Positions 13,658 through 20,037 of a stretch of 20,781 nucleotides of DNA are shown one piece after another; position 1 is the stretch's first letter, and every line of letters starts with the position of its first letter. The translations under genes were made by a program, and so were the position numbers. The notes under the pieces are model-generated. The model had not been told where the DNA came from, searched no databases, and worked only from the letters and a program-made list of their open reading frames with translations. The DNA comes from CAYHDN01 sp964355425 (GTDB taxonomy: Bacteria; Patescibacteriota; UBA1384; XYA2-FULL-43-10; CAINNR01): NCBI GenBank assembly GCA_964355425.1, contig CAYHDN010000008.1, positions 1-20,781 on the forward strand, read 5' to 3'.

Positions 13658-14158
13658 GTGGGCACGGAGTATTGGATAGCATTCAGTCTGACCACTGTCA
13701 TCGTCGCGATGTTGTTTTCATCCGGGCGGGATGCCAAGTCAAGAAGCGGATATCGCTGTACTGCGTTCAGCTGGATGGTTTTCGTAGCTTTTTCCTGGAT
13801 TCTCTACTGGTGGCTGGGGTATGAAATCGGTTTCCTTGATCTATGCCACCTAAACGTTGGGTGGGGGGAGTCCTTGGTTATGGCTGTGGGTGTCAGCCTC
13901 ATTACGGGCACAACGTTCGCATCAAACGATGTTGTGTTCGCTTTGAACACGAGCTGGATTGTTTTCGTCTTGCCGATACTGACCGCCTTGCTCGGCTTCA
14001 ATCTGGCTTTTGTGTGTCTGGGGCTAGCAGTTTCGTTGTTGGTGTTATGGGGTCTGTATGCACTACTGTTGCACTTTTGTCACAAGCTTTCAGGCTTCCC
14101 AGAGCAGATGACAACACTTGCCAGACATGGGTTTGTCAAGTTCATGAATGGTGAATAA
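13658..14158 (+). CDS. Multi-pass membrane protein, unknown function
   Basis: A 166-residue protein with four or five predicted membrane helices (about residues 5-21, 36-56, 71-90, 99-116 and 117-140), aromatic-rich second helix (W-I-L-Y-W-W) and a short basic C-terminal tail. No motif or family is recognised. I prefer GTG 13658 because the AAAGGG site ends 8 nt before it; GTG 13649, in the same frame, overlaps that site. The gene is a single unit with promoter and terminator. The divergent TrmB-like gene is its most likely regulator. Possible roles such as a transporter subunit or phosphatase-like membrane protein cannot be told apart from the sequence. Confidence 0.75.
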   Translation: MGTEYWIAFSLTTVIVAMLFSSGRDAKSRSGYRCTAFSWMVFVAFSWILYWWLGYEIGFLDLCHLNVGWGESLVMAVGVSLITGTTFASNDVVFALNTSWIVFVLPILTALLGFNLAFVCLGLAVSLLVLWGLYALLLHFCHKLSGFPEQMTTLARHGFVKFMNGE

Positions 14159-14163
14159 CACCT

Positions 14164-14194
14164 GTGCGGCGGGTTACTCCCGCCGCGCTTTTTT
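14164..14194 (+). terminator. Intrinsic terminator after the membrane protein
   Basis: GTGCGGCGGG (14164-14173), loop TTACT, CCCGCCGCGC (14179-14188) and six T. One G-T pair is present in the 10-bp stem. Confidence 0.9.
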
Positions 14195-14233
14195 ATTCGT
14201 CATTAGTCATTCGGATATTAGGCATCCATTCTT

Positions 14234-14291
14234 GACGCGGTTATTTGATTTCTATAACCGTGTCCCAGCACCAGAACAAGTTCGGTGCGGG
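14234..14291. repeat. Two adjoining stem-loops upstream of the 9-bp repeats
   Basis: GACGCGGTTAT (14234-14244) pairs with ATAACCGTGTC (14254-14264) with one G-T pair. CCC-A-GCACC (14264-14272) pairs with GGTGCGGG (14284-14291) with one bulged A. No T-run follows on either strand. Apart from these and the tandem repeat, the gap 14195-14354 holds nothing I can identify. Confidence 0.5.
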
Positions 14292-14318
14292 ACTTCGCTA
14301 AATTAGATTATTCATGGT

Positions 14319-14354
14319 ACTTTACAGACTTTATGGACTTTACAGACTTTTGAC
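14319..14354. repeat. Four tandem 9-bp repeats next to recF stop
   Basis: ACTTTACAG, ACTTTATGG, ACTTTACAG and ACTTTTGAC follow one another and end exactly at the recF stop codon. On the minus strand they read as repeated AAAGTC units. A 13-bp stretch (14327-14339) recurs, inverted, at 10006-10018 just after the giant gene, so this is a dispersed simple repeat. Confidence 0.7.
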
Positions 14355-15383
14355 TCAAGTGACTTCGATCACGCTCGCTTTTGTCAAGAGTTCGGGGGAG
14401 AGATGATTGCGGTCGGTGGTGGTTATCACTGACTGATAATTTTTGATTAGATCGTACAAATGCGCCCTCCGCACGGTATCAAATTCGGAGAAAATATCAT
14501 CCAAAAGCAGTATTGGTTTAATGTCATTTTCCAAGTATTTTAACTCGGCCATCTTTAGTGCCAAAACAATGCTTCTTATCTCCCCTCTCGAGGCATATTT
14601 CTCCGCTTCCAGAGTGTTTAGTTTGAATTGCAGGTCATCGCGGTGCGGGCCTGATGTGGTTAGTCCAACGGCAACATCAATCCCCCTTTTTGCCAAAAGT
14701 TTTGCCGCAAAATCGCCCTCCGCTTTGGCATGATAAATAATTTCAACTTGAGATTTTTTCTGGCCGGAAATTGTCTGATAAAATTGGCTGACCTCCCGAG
14801 AAAAGCTGTTTATTGCCTCTTTGCGACCCTCGGTGATGATTTTTGCCGCTACCACCAGTTCCTGATCCCAGAAATCGAGTTCACCCTCACTAGATCGGCC
14901 CTCCGATATGAGTTTAAGCAAATTGTTTCGCTGAGTCAAAACCTTCTTGTAATCCTGCAGCGCTCGCAGGTATTTATGATCTTTCTGTGAGATGACAATA
15001 TCTAAAAAACGCCGGCGCTCCTTTGGCTCACCGGTAATAATCTGTAGCGTCTCGGGCGTAAAAATGACCGATGGCAAAAGCCCGACAAAATCTGCCACCT
15101 TGCGCTTAATCCCCCGCTCTTTGACTTGAAATGATAATCGTGGTATTCGTTGGACAAAAACCTCTAAATCATCGCCGACAACACGAGTAAAGTCGGCACC
15201 AAACTTAATTAAATCCAGCCTGTTGTCGCCACGAAAAGACCGGCAAGATGACAACAGCTCGATTGACTCCAGGACATTGGTCTTTCCTGCTCCGTTTTTG
15301 CCAATCAGAACCGTGATCTCTGATAGTTCGAGCTCAAACTTCGAGTGATTTCTGTAGTTAGTTAGAGATAGATGCTTTAGCAT
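14355..15383 (-). CDS. recF: DNA replication and repair protein RecF
   Basis: A 342-residue SMC-like ATPase that acts with RecO and RecR to load RecA at single-strand gaps. The Walker A motif G-K-N-G-A-G-K-T is at residues 28-35. The RecF signature T-S-G-P-H-R-D-D and the Walker B region P-I-L-L-L-D-D-I-F-S-E-F-D are in the C-terminal half. ATG 15383 gives the usual N-terminus (M-L-K-H-L-S-L-T-N-Y-R-N); a TTG 15 bp upstream is in frame but would add residues not usual in the family. The ribosome site is weak. It ends in TGA. It is the third gene of the dnaA-dnaN-recF cluster and is slightly shorter than typical RecF (about 360 residues). Confidence 0.95.
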   Translation of the reverse strand: MLKHLSLTNYRNHSKFELELSEITVLIGKNGAGKTNVLESIELLSSCRSFRGDNRLDLIKFGADFTRVVGDDLEVFVQRIPRLSFQVKERGIKRKVADFVGLLPSVIFTPETLQIITGEPKERRRFLDIVISQKDHKYLRALQDYKKVLTQRNNLLKLISEGRSSEGELDFWDQELVVAAKIITEGRKEAINSFSREVSQFYQTISGQKKSQVEIIYHAKAEGDFAAKLLAKRGIDVAVGLTTSGPHRDDLQFKLNTLEAEKYASRGEIRSIVLALKMAELKYLENDIKPILLLDDIFSEFDTVRRAHLYDLIKNYQSVITTTDRNHLSPELLTKASVIEVT

Positions 15384-15487
15384 AAGCTCAAAATCCAAAA
15401 TCCCAATGCCAATTGAAATCCAAATGACAAATGTTTAAATAATTTAGATTTTGAGCTTCATTTGACATTTGAGCTTTGAGTTTGGGA
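15384..15487. repeat. Nested inverted repeats between recF and dnaN
   Basis: AAGCTCAAAATC (15384-15395) has a perfect 12-bp inverted copy at 15447-15458. Inside and outside it are further imperfect pairs: AAATGACAAATG near 15422-15433 against CATTTGACATTT at 15459-15470, and AAATCCCAA near 15398-15406 against TTTGGGATTT at 15481-15490. The AT-rich A/C-strand versus T/G-strand bias is typical of simple intergenic repeats in these genomes. Confidence 0.6.
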
Positions 15488-15488
15488 T

Positions 15489-16595
15489 TTACTCTTCTAC
15501 CCTCAACGGCATTATTATATAAACATAATCCTTTGATTTTTCTGACTTAATGACGCCAGGCGAGGCCTTGTCGTTAACCTCAAAGAGGACTTTTTTGTCA
15601 GTCAGCACCTGCAAAATATCAAGAACATATTTGGCGTTGAAAGCAATTTCCACCTCGTCGCCTGTAACCTGCGCCGGGACATGAGAGATATTATCACCTA
15701 TCTGATCAGCAACGCTGGTAATTACCAAACCAGCCGGCGCAAATTTAATTTTGATATTATTAGCGCCTTGGCGAGCAAACAATGCCGCCATTTTTACCGC
15801 CGATATCAACTCCCCCAGCTCCAGATCAGCCTTAGAGCGGAATGAGGTGGGTATAATCTGCTTATAGTTTGGAAACGCACCCTCAATCAAGCGAGAAACA
15901 ATTTGGCTGCCACCAATAGCAAAAGACACTTGATTTTCCGTCGCCGAGATGGCTATCTTTTTTGCTGACTCAACGCTGCCGGCAATCCGTAAAACCTCTT
16001 GCATTGTCCGCACCGGAACAATAAATTCTTTCTCAACATCAACGCCAGGTGCCTCGATTTTCTTCTCAGCCAAACGATAACTATCAGTCGCAACAAGATG
16101 CAATGAATCTTTAGAAAATTTGAAATAAATTCCGGACAAAACTGGCCTAGTATCATCCGTGGCGCAAGCAATAATGACCTCAGATATGGCCCTGGTTAGG
16201 TCGCTAGTAGTCATTTCGATCAATGAGTCCTTTGCAATGTCAGGAATCTGCGGAAACTCCGCCGGGTCGATACCTTTAATGTTGGCTTCGTACCTGGCGC
16301 TTTTGAGATGAAGCGTTAGATCGCTTGATTCCAGCTCGATATTCTCATCATTATTGGCGGCTATAAATTCCGAGATCAAACGGGCGGGAACCGTTGTCGC
16401 CCCTTCGGAATCTACCTTGGCTCCTACTTTCGTCGTTACACCTATTTCCAGGTCGGTGGCTGACAACTTCAATTCACCATCTTTTGCTTCGAGATAGACG
16501 TTGGATAAGACAGGAAGTGTTGTCCGGTTACCAACAATTCTAGAAACTATCGATACGCCTCTATTTAGCTTTTCTTGGGTACAAGAAATTTTCAT
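15489..16595 (-). CDS. dnaN: DNA polymerase III beta sliding clamp
   Basis: A 368-residue protein of normal clamp length. It forms a dimeric ring that tethers DNA polymerase and other factors. The three repeated clamp domains are recognisable: the first has P-V-L-S-N-V-Y and S-A-T-D-L-E-I-G; the second starts near R-P-V-L-S-G-I-Y-F and has V-A-T-D-S-Y-R-L-A; the third includes E-G-A-F-P-N-Y-K-Q-I-I-P. The C-terminus Y-I-I-M-P-L-R-V is the usual end that forms the partner-binding pocket. AAGGAG stands 5 nt before ATG 16595. It lies between the origin and recF, as in most bacteria. Confidence 0.97.
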   Translation of the reverse strand: MKISCTQEKLNRGVSIVSRIVGNRTTLPVLSNVYLEAKDGELKLSATDLEIGVTTKVGAKVDSEGATTVPARLISEFIAANNDENIELESSDLTLHLKSARYEANIKGIDPAEFPQIPDIAKDSLIEMTTSDLTRAISEVIIACATDDTRPVLSGIYFKFSKDSLHLVATDSYRLAEKKIEAPGVDVEKEFIVPVRTMQEVLRIAGSVESAKKIAISATENQVSFAIGGSQIVSRLIEGAFPNYKQIIPTSFRSKADLELGELISAVKMAALFARQGANNIKIKFAPAGLVITSVADQIGDNISHVPAQVTGDEVEIAFNAKYVLDILQVLTDKKVLFEVNDKASPGVIKSEKSKDYVYIIMPLRVEE

Positions 16596-17046
16596 ATTGC
16601 TCCTTTGTTATGACGTAATAATGTTTGCTTTGGTTTTTGGTCTATGTTTTTCAATTTTATTTCAATTTTTCACCCTATTTATCCACAGTTTATTTACATG
16701 CCTGTGAATAACTTTAGTATATATTTTGCTCTGTTTCCTGTTTATCAGAGCAGTTTTTTTGTTATTGATATTTTTGGGCTGTGAATAACTTTTAAAAGTT
16801 ATTCACATGTTTCCGGGCTGTGAATAATTCACTGGAAGTTATCCACAGGATAGAAAGTTATCACCAGCCCTATCCCTTGTTTTATCAACAATATATTCAC
16901 TCCACTTCAAGTGTTTTTATCAATTCTGGTCTGAATTATTCTTCTTTTCCACATTATCCACAGCCCTTATTATCAAGATTATTAATTATGTTAAATGAAT
17001 AATATTATAAACCCAACCTGTGGACAATCCCTAAATCTAGGTTGAT
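16596..17046. other. oriC: Candidate chromosomal origin, oriC
   Basis: The dnaN-dnaA gap holds no gene but seven exact DnaA boxes (TTATCCACA or TTATTCACA). Those on + are at 16679-16687, 16799-16807, 16839-16847 and 16954-16962. Those on - are at 16703-16711, 16780-16788 and 16819-16827. A one-mismatch box is at 17019-17027 (-) and another, TTATCAACA, near 16881. The AT-rich stretch 16965-17011, beside the box at 16954, is a candidate unwinding element. Most boxes form inverted pairs. Confidence 0.85.
16780..16807. repeat. 28-bp perfect palindrome made of two DnaA boxes
   Basis: TGTGAATAACTTTT (16780-16793) is followed directly by its exact reverse complement (16794-16807). Each arm contains one DnaA box, facing inward toward an A/T centre. 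A similar inverted pair with an 11-bp centre follows at 16819-16847, and the GGGCTGTGAATAA lead-in is repeated in both. Confidence 0.85.
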
Positions 17047-18432
17047 TTATTCAAAGATACTCTCTTTTAAAAGTTCAATTTCATCCTTAAGCTGTTTTGA
17101 TATTACCACTTCTTTTTCAATTGCTTTTGATCCATGCATAATTGTTGAATGGTCTTTTCCACCTAACTCACGGCCGATTTCTGGATATGACATACCAACC
17201 ACTTTATATAATATATACATTGCTACATGGCGCGGCCTGATAATCTCTCTATTTCTTTTTTTACTTACTAAATCTTCAATAGGAATGTGATAAAATTTCT
17301 GAACCGATTTAAGTACTTTCTCGGCTGATACAGCCTGTCGGCGCTGACTTTTGGAAATAATTTCCAAAAGTATTTTTTCCGCTACAGCCAGTGAGGGTGT
17401 CTCTCCAGCCAAATCACAATAAGCGAATAATTTTGTTAATGCGCCCTCGAGCTCCCGAATGTTTGACTCAATATTTTCAGCGATGAAGTTTATAACACTT
17501 TCCTCGAGCACTTTGTCTCGCTCGGCGCACTTTGATTGCAGGATGGCGCATCTGGTCTCAAAATCAGGTATTTGAATATCAGCCACCATGCCCCACTCAA
17601 ACCGTGTTTGCAAGCGTTTTTCTAGGCTTTTAATATCCTTAGGCGCCCGGTCGGATGTCAGCACTACCCGCTTATTTTTCTGGTGAAGGTGATTAAAGGT
17701 GTGGAAAAACTCTTCCTGTGTCCCCTCCTTACCGGCTAAAAACTGAATATCGTCGATTAAAAGCAGATCAATGCTTCGGTAGCGATTTTTGAAGTCTTTG
17801 GCTTTGCCGGACTGGACGGAATCAATGTAATCGTTGGTAAAATCTTCACAGGAAACGTAAAGAACTTTGGTTTTTGGCTTCTTTTCTAACGCCCGGAAAC
17901 CGATTGCCTGCATCAAGTGAGTCTTTCCCAGCCCTGAATCGCCGTAAATATACAGAGGATTATAGTTTTTCCCAGAACCTTCGGCGACTGACTTTGCAGC
18001 AGCATGGGCCAGTTGATTACTCTTCCCGACAACAAAATTTTCGAATACATAATTTTCATTAAGAGTATCATTTTTTGAGTTATCCACAACCCTTTCAGCC
18101 TGTGAATTACCGCTTGAGTTATTCACAGGGGTGTGAATAACTTTTTTTTCGCTCTCTGTGTTTTTGTTCCTTTCCGGCAGACAAGAGACCTTAAATTTTA
18201 TATCCTCAATTTGCTCTTTTGATTGTTTTTGTAAGGCGTTTTTTATCTCCTTTACGTATTTCTTTTTTAAATAGTTCTCAATGAAAATTGTTGGCACCCC
18301 GACTGTAAAAACGCCCTTTTTGTAATCATAAATAAAAGTATCTTTAAACCAAGTTACAAAATTCGCCCGCGATATTATCACCTCGAGTTCTCCGAGTGCT
18401 GTTGCCCAAATTTTTTCGTAGTCTGCCGGCAT
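17047..18432 (-). CDS. dnaA: Replication initiator DnaA
   Basis: A 461-residue ATP-dependent origin-binding protein that opens the origin. Domain I spans about 1-85 (W-x-x-x-L-G-E-L, W-F-K-D-T). Domain II is a poorly conserved linker (about 86-125). Domain III is the AAA+ core, with Walker A G-D-S-G-L-G-K-T (164-171), Walker B L-L-I-D-D (224-228) and L-Q-T-R-F-E-W-G carrying a likely arginine finger. Domain IV has R-P-R-H-V-A-M-Y (399-406) and the DnaA-box recognition signature G-K-D-H-S-T-I-M-H (425-433). AAGGAG stands just before ATG 18432. All key residues appear present. It starts the leftward dnaA-dnaN-recF cluster, divergent from rpmH. Autoregulation is suggested by a DnaA box in its promoter. 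Confidence 0.98.
   Translation of the reverse strand: MPADYEKIWATALGELEVIISRANFVTWFKDTFIYDYKKGVFTVGVPTIFIENYLKKKYVKEIKNALQKQSKEQIEDIKFKVSCLPERNKNTESEKKVIHTPVNNSSGNSQAERVVDNSKNDTLNENYVFENFVVGKSNQLAHAAAKSVAEGSGKNYNPLYIYGDSGLGKTHLMQAIGFRALEKKPKTKVLYVSCEDFTNDYIDSVQSGKAKDFKNRYRSIDLLLIDDIQFLAGKEGTQEEFFHTFNHLHQKNKRVVLTSDRAPKDIKSLEKRLQTRFEWGMVADIQIPDFETRCAILQSKCAERDKVLEESVINFIAENIESNIRELEGALTKLFAYCDLAGETPSLAVAEKILLEIISKSQRRQAVSAEKVLKSVQKFYHIPIEDLVSKKRNREIIRPRHVAMYILYKVVGMSYPEIGRELGGKDHSTIMHGSKAIEKEVVISKQLKDEIELLKESIFE
18080..18141. promoter_or_regulatory. DnaA-box cluster inside the dnaA coding region
   Basis: Exact boxes occur at 18080-18088 (+), 18119-18127 (+) and 18132-18140 (-), and a one-mismatch box at 18101-18109 (-). 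The last two exact boxes make a perfect inverted pair, 10-bp arms around GGGG (18118-18141). The cluster codes for residues about 98-118, the flexible domain II linker. Confidence 0.75.
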
Positions 18433-18459
18433 CCAACTCCTTAAAATTACTCTACTAAA

Positions 18460-18489
18460 AACATAGCAAGTTATCCACAGGGTCTACAA
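18460..18489 (-). promoter_or_regulatory. dnaA promoter with a DnaA box in its spacer
   Basis: Leftward TTGTAG (18484-18489), 18-bp spacer and TATGTT (18460-18465) preceded by TGC, an extended -10. An exact DnaA box (TTATCCACA, 18471-18479) lies in the spacer, a position where DnaA would block its own transcription. The -10 assignment is less certain than the box. Confidence 0.6.
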
Positions 18490-18498
18490 GTAGGCATA

Positions 18499-18526
18499 CA
18501 ATTTCCAATTTTCAATTTCCAATTTT
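18499..18526. repeat. Tandem 14-bp direct repeat
   Basis: CAATTTCCAATTTT occurs twice without a gap, and a partial third copy (CAAA) follows. It lies between the dnaA and rpmH promoters and resembles the AATTTCCAATT-type simple repeats of many genomes. Confidence 0.75.
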
Positions 18527-18561
18527 CAAATACGGTGAGTGACTAATTTAATATTAAAATC

Positions 18562-18590
18562 TTGATTTTCTTTAATCCAACTGCTATGAT
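18562..18590 (+). promoter_or_regulatory. rpmH promoter
   Basis: TTGATT (18562-18567), 17-bp spacer, TATGAT (18585-18590). Transcription should begin near 18597, giving a leader of about 60 nt. Confidence 0.65.
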
Positions 18591-18656
18591 CGTACAGTAT
18601 TAGATAGATCAAAACTCCAAAACTATTCGTTATTCACTATTAGTTATTAGTTTCTA

Positions 18657-18794
18657 ATGAAGCGGACTTTTCAACCAAACAATCGAAGACGACACAAAAA
18701 CCACGGTTTTCTAACCAGAATGAAAACAGCCGATGGCGCTGCCGTAATCAAAAGACGCCGAGCCAAAGGACGAAAACTTCTTTCAGTTGCTTAG
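18657..18794 (+). CDS. rpmH: Ribosomal protein bL34
   Basis: A 45-residue basic protein with the family's fixed layout: M-K-R-T-F-Q-P-N-N-R-R-R at the start, H-G-F-L-T-R-M in the middle, and R-R-R-A-K-G-R-K-L-L-S at the end. It binds 23S rRNA in the large subunit. ATG 18657 is the only sensible start; there is no obvious ribosome site before it. The gene is divergent from dnaA, as is common. The usual partner rnpA (RNase P protein) does not follow; a terminator comes 23 bp after the stop. Confidence 0.97.
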   Translation: MKRTFQPNNRRRHKNHGFLTRMKTADGAAVIKRRRAKGRKLLSVA

Positions 18795-18817
18795 TTTTTA
18801 TTAATCCTAATAGAATC

Positions 18818-18837
18818 GAGCCGTAAGGCTCTTTTTT
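18818..18837 (+). terminator. rpmH terminator
   Basis: GAGCC (18818-18822), loop GTAA, GGCTC (18827-18831) and six T. Confidence 0.85.
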
Positions 18838-18856
18838 GTTTGCATTTTGGCTGGTA

Positions 18857-18885
18857 TTTACAATTAATAATAATTTTAGTATTGT
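18857..18885 (+). promoter_or_regulatory. Promoter of the lipoyl-like protein gene
   Basis: TTTACA (18857-18862), 17-bp spacer, TATTGT (18880-18885). It is a moderate match and lies 37 bp before the start codon. Confidence 0.5.
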
Positions 18886-18922
18886 CTAATCACATTATCG
18901 GATCCACGAGGAGTGATCACAA

Positions 18923-19477
18923 TTGGCCAATGCGGAATTTCTGAACATTATGGCACCAGAGCCGTTTATGTGGTACAACGATGGCCAGGGTCTATTCAAT
19001 GCTAATGTCGCCATTGGCAAAATCATCGAGCCGGGAACGGTGATTGGTTCAATTATCTCTGAACCGAATAAGTCCGAGGTTGTCACCTATGTCGGCACAA
19101 GGCGGGCGCGTGTGGTTGAGCTAGCTACCGACTGTGAAGAGGCCGATGTTTCCAAGCCATTGGCGAGGCTGAAGCTGCTTGGGCCGAGCCGAGTAACTCA
19201 CACTGTTACAACCAGGCGAAGGGGAAACCCAGCTTGGAATATTGGGAAATCGGCGATGATTGCGGACAGGCGGCGGATTGATGTTGGTGATGTGATCCGA
19301 ACCAATCAGACGATTGGTCGATTGATTGGTTTTGATCCAGAAGGAGAAGAAATATTTCCCGAAAGACCAATTCGTTATTACGGCCCCAAGGCGAAGGTTG
19401 TCTGGCTGATTCAACCGCGTTACAGGGAGGTAGAATCTGGTACAATCATCATGCTTGTTCAGCCGATTGAAAAGTGA
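18923..19477 (+). CDS. Protein with two lipoyl-like beta-domains, unknown role
   Basis: A 184-residue soluble protein that I cannot name. It appears to be an internal duplication of a domain like the biotinyl/lipoyl or beta-barrel hybrid fold. Copy A, about 28-88, has I-G-K-I-I-E-P-G-T-V-I-G-S-I, later Y-V-G-T-R-R-A-R-V-V-E-L. Copy B, about 116-184, has I-D-V-G-D-V-I-R-T-N-Q-T-I-G-R-L-I, later Y-Y-G-P-K-A-K-V-V-W-L-I. The lysine that carries biotin or lipoate in true carrier domains (in an M-K-M or D-K-A turn) is not seen, so a structural or binding role is more likely. The start is TTG 18923, supported by GAGGAG 9 nt upstream. It has its own promoter and a strong terminator and stands between rpmH and a toxin-antitoxin pair. 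No signal peptide. Confidence 0.6.
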   Translation: MANAEFLNIMAPEPFMWYNDGQGLFNANVAIGKIIEPGTVIGSIISEPNKSEVVTYVGTRRARVVELATDCEEADVSKPLARLKLLGPSRVTHTVTTRRRGNPAWNIGKSAMIADRRRIDVGDVIRTNQTIGRLIGFDPEGEEIFPERPIRYYGPKAKVVWLIQPRYREVESGTIIMLVQPIEK

Positions 19478-19487
19478 GAGTCCCTCC

Positions 19488-19511
19488 GGCACCCCAATAG
19501 GTGCCTTTTTT
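19488..19511 (+). terminator. Terminator of the lipoyl-like protein gene
   Basis: GGCACC (19488-19493), loop CCAATA, GGTGCC (19500-19505) and six T, 10 bp after the stop. Confidence 0.9.
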
Positions 19512-19530
19512 AATACTCAAAAACCTGCTA

Positions 19531-19560
19531 TTGACAACAAGTTTAACTTTAGATAAACTT
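19531..19560 (+). promoter_or_regulatory. Toxin-antitoxin promoter and operator
   Basis: TTGACA (19531-19536), 17-bp spacer, TAAACT (19554-19559). An exact 7-bp inverted repeat, AAGTTTA (19539-19545) and TAAACTT (19554-19560), covers the -10 box, a likely operator for the antitoxin. The expected transcription start (near 19566) coincides with the antitoxin ATG, so the mRNA may be leaderless. Confidence 0.7.
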
Positions 19561-19565
19561 AGATT

Positions 19566-19787
19566 ATGGAAAAAATAATTGGACTTAAAGAGCTACGCGA
19601 AAATTTGCCGGCGTATGAGAAAAAGATTGCCGCCGGTGACTGTTTTTTGGTGGTCAAAAAATCAAAACCGGTATTTCGAATCTGCCCCATTGACCACAAC
19701 GAAGAAGAACTCTGGGAAGAAGTCGTTGATTTTACCAAAATCCAAAAAGGCGGCGTTGCTATTGAAGATCTATTGAGTAGGCTTTAG
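19566..19787 (+). CDS. Phd/YefM-type antitoxin
   Basis: A 73-residue protein. The N-terminal half fits the Phd/YefM DNA-binding fold: I-I-G-L-K-E-L-R-E-N-L, then I-A-A-G-D-C-F-L-V-V-K-K-S-K-P-V. The acidic C-terminal half (residues 44-73) would wrap the toxin. It binds its own operator and neutralises the RelE-like toxin encoded 7 nt downstream. ATG 19566 has no ribosome site, consistent with a leaderless message. Confidence 0.85.
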   Translation: MEKIIGLKELRENLPAYEKKIAAGDCFLVVKKSKPVFRICPIDHNEEELWEEVVDFTKIQKGGVAIEDLLSRL

Positions 19788-19794
19788 GGGGCAG

Positions 19795-20031
19795 ATGGAC
19801 AAAATTGAAAAAGCGCTGGCTAAATTATCAGAAAAAGAGCGGAAAAAAATCAAGCAAGCGCTGGAAAAGCTATTCTCGGATGAGATAAAAGGACTTGATA
19901 TTAGAAAGCTTAAAGATCGGAGTGATATTTTCCGTTTACGAATTGGCAACCTAAGAATCATTTATCGCGTTTTAGGAGAGAAAATCTCGATTCTTGCCAT
20001 CTCCCGCCGCAACGAAAAGACCTACAAGTAG
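19795..20031 (+). CDS. RelE/ParE-family toxin
   Basis: A 78-residue basic protein, matching RelE-type mRNA interferases in length and order of elements: two N-terminal helices, then D-I-F-R-L-R-I-G-N-L-R-I-I-Y-R, and the end I-L-A-I-S-R-R-N-E-K-T-Y-K. Several basic and aromatic residues used for mRNA cleavage in RelE are present (R near I-Y-R, R-R near the end), but ParE-type gyrase poisoning cannot be excluded. ATG 19795 is preceded by GGGGG. It is co-transcribed with the antitoxin and its stop lies 6 bp from the stop of the convergent TrmB-like gene; no terminator is visible between them. Confidence 0.85.
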   Translation: MDKIEKALAKLSEKERKKIKQALEKLFSDEIKGLDIRKLKDRSDIFRLRIGNLRIIYRVLGEKISILAISRRNEKTYK

Positions 20032-20037
20032 CACATT

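Noticed and set aside
18499..18526. A CRISPR array start
   Set aside because: The 14-bp repeats touch each other without spacers and no cas genes are present; the same applies to the 9-bp repeats at 14319-14354.
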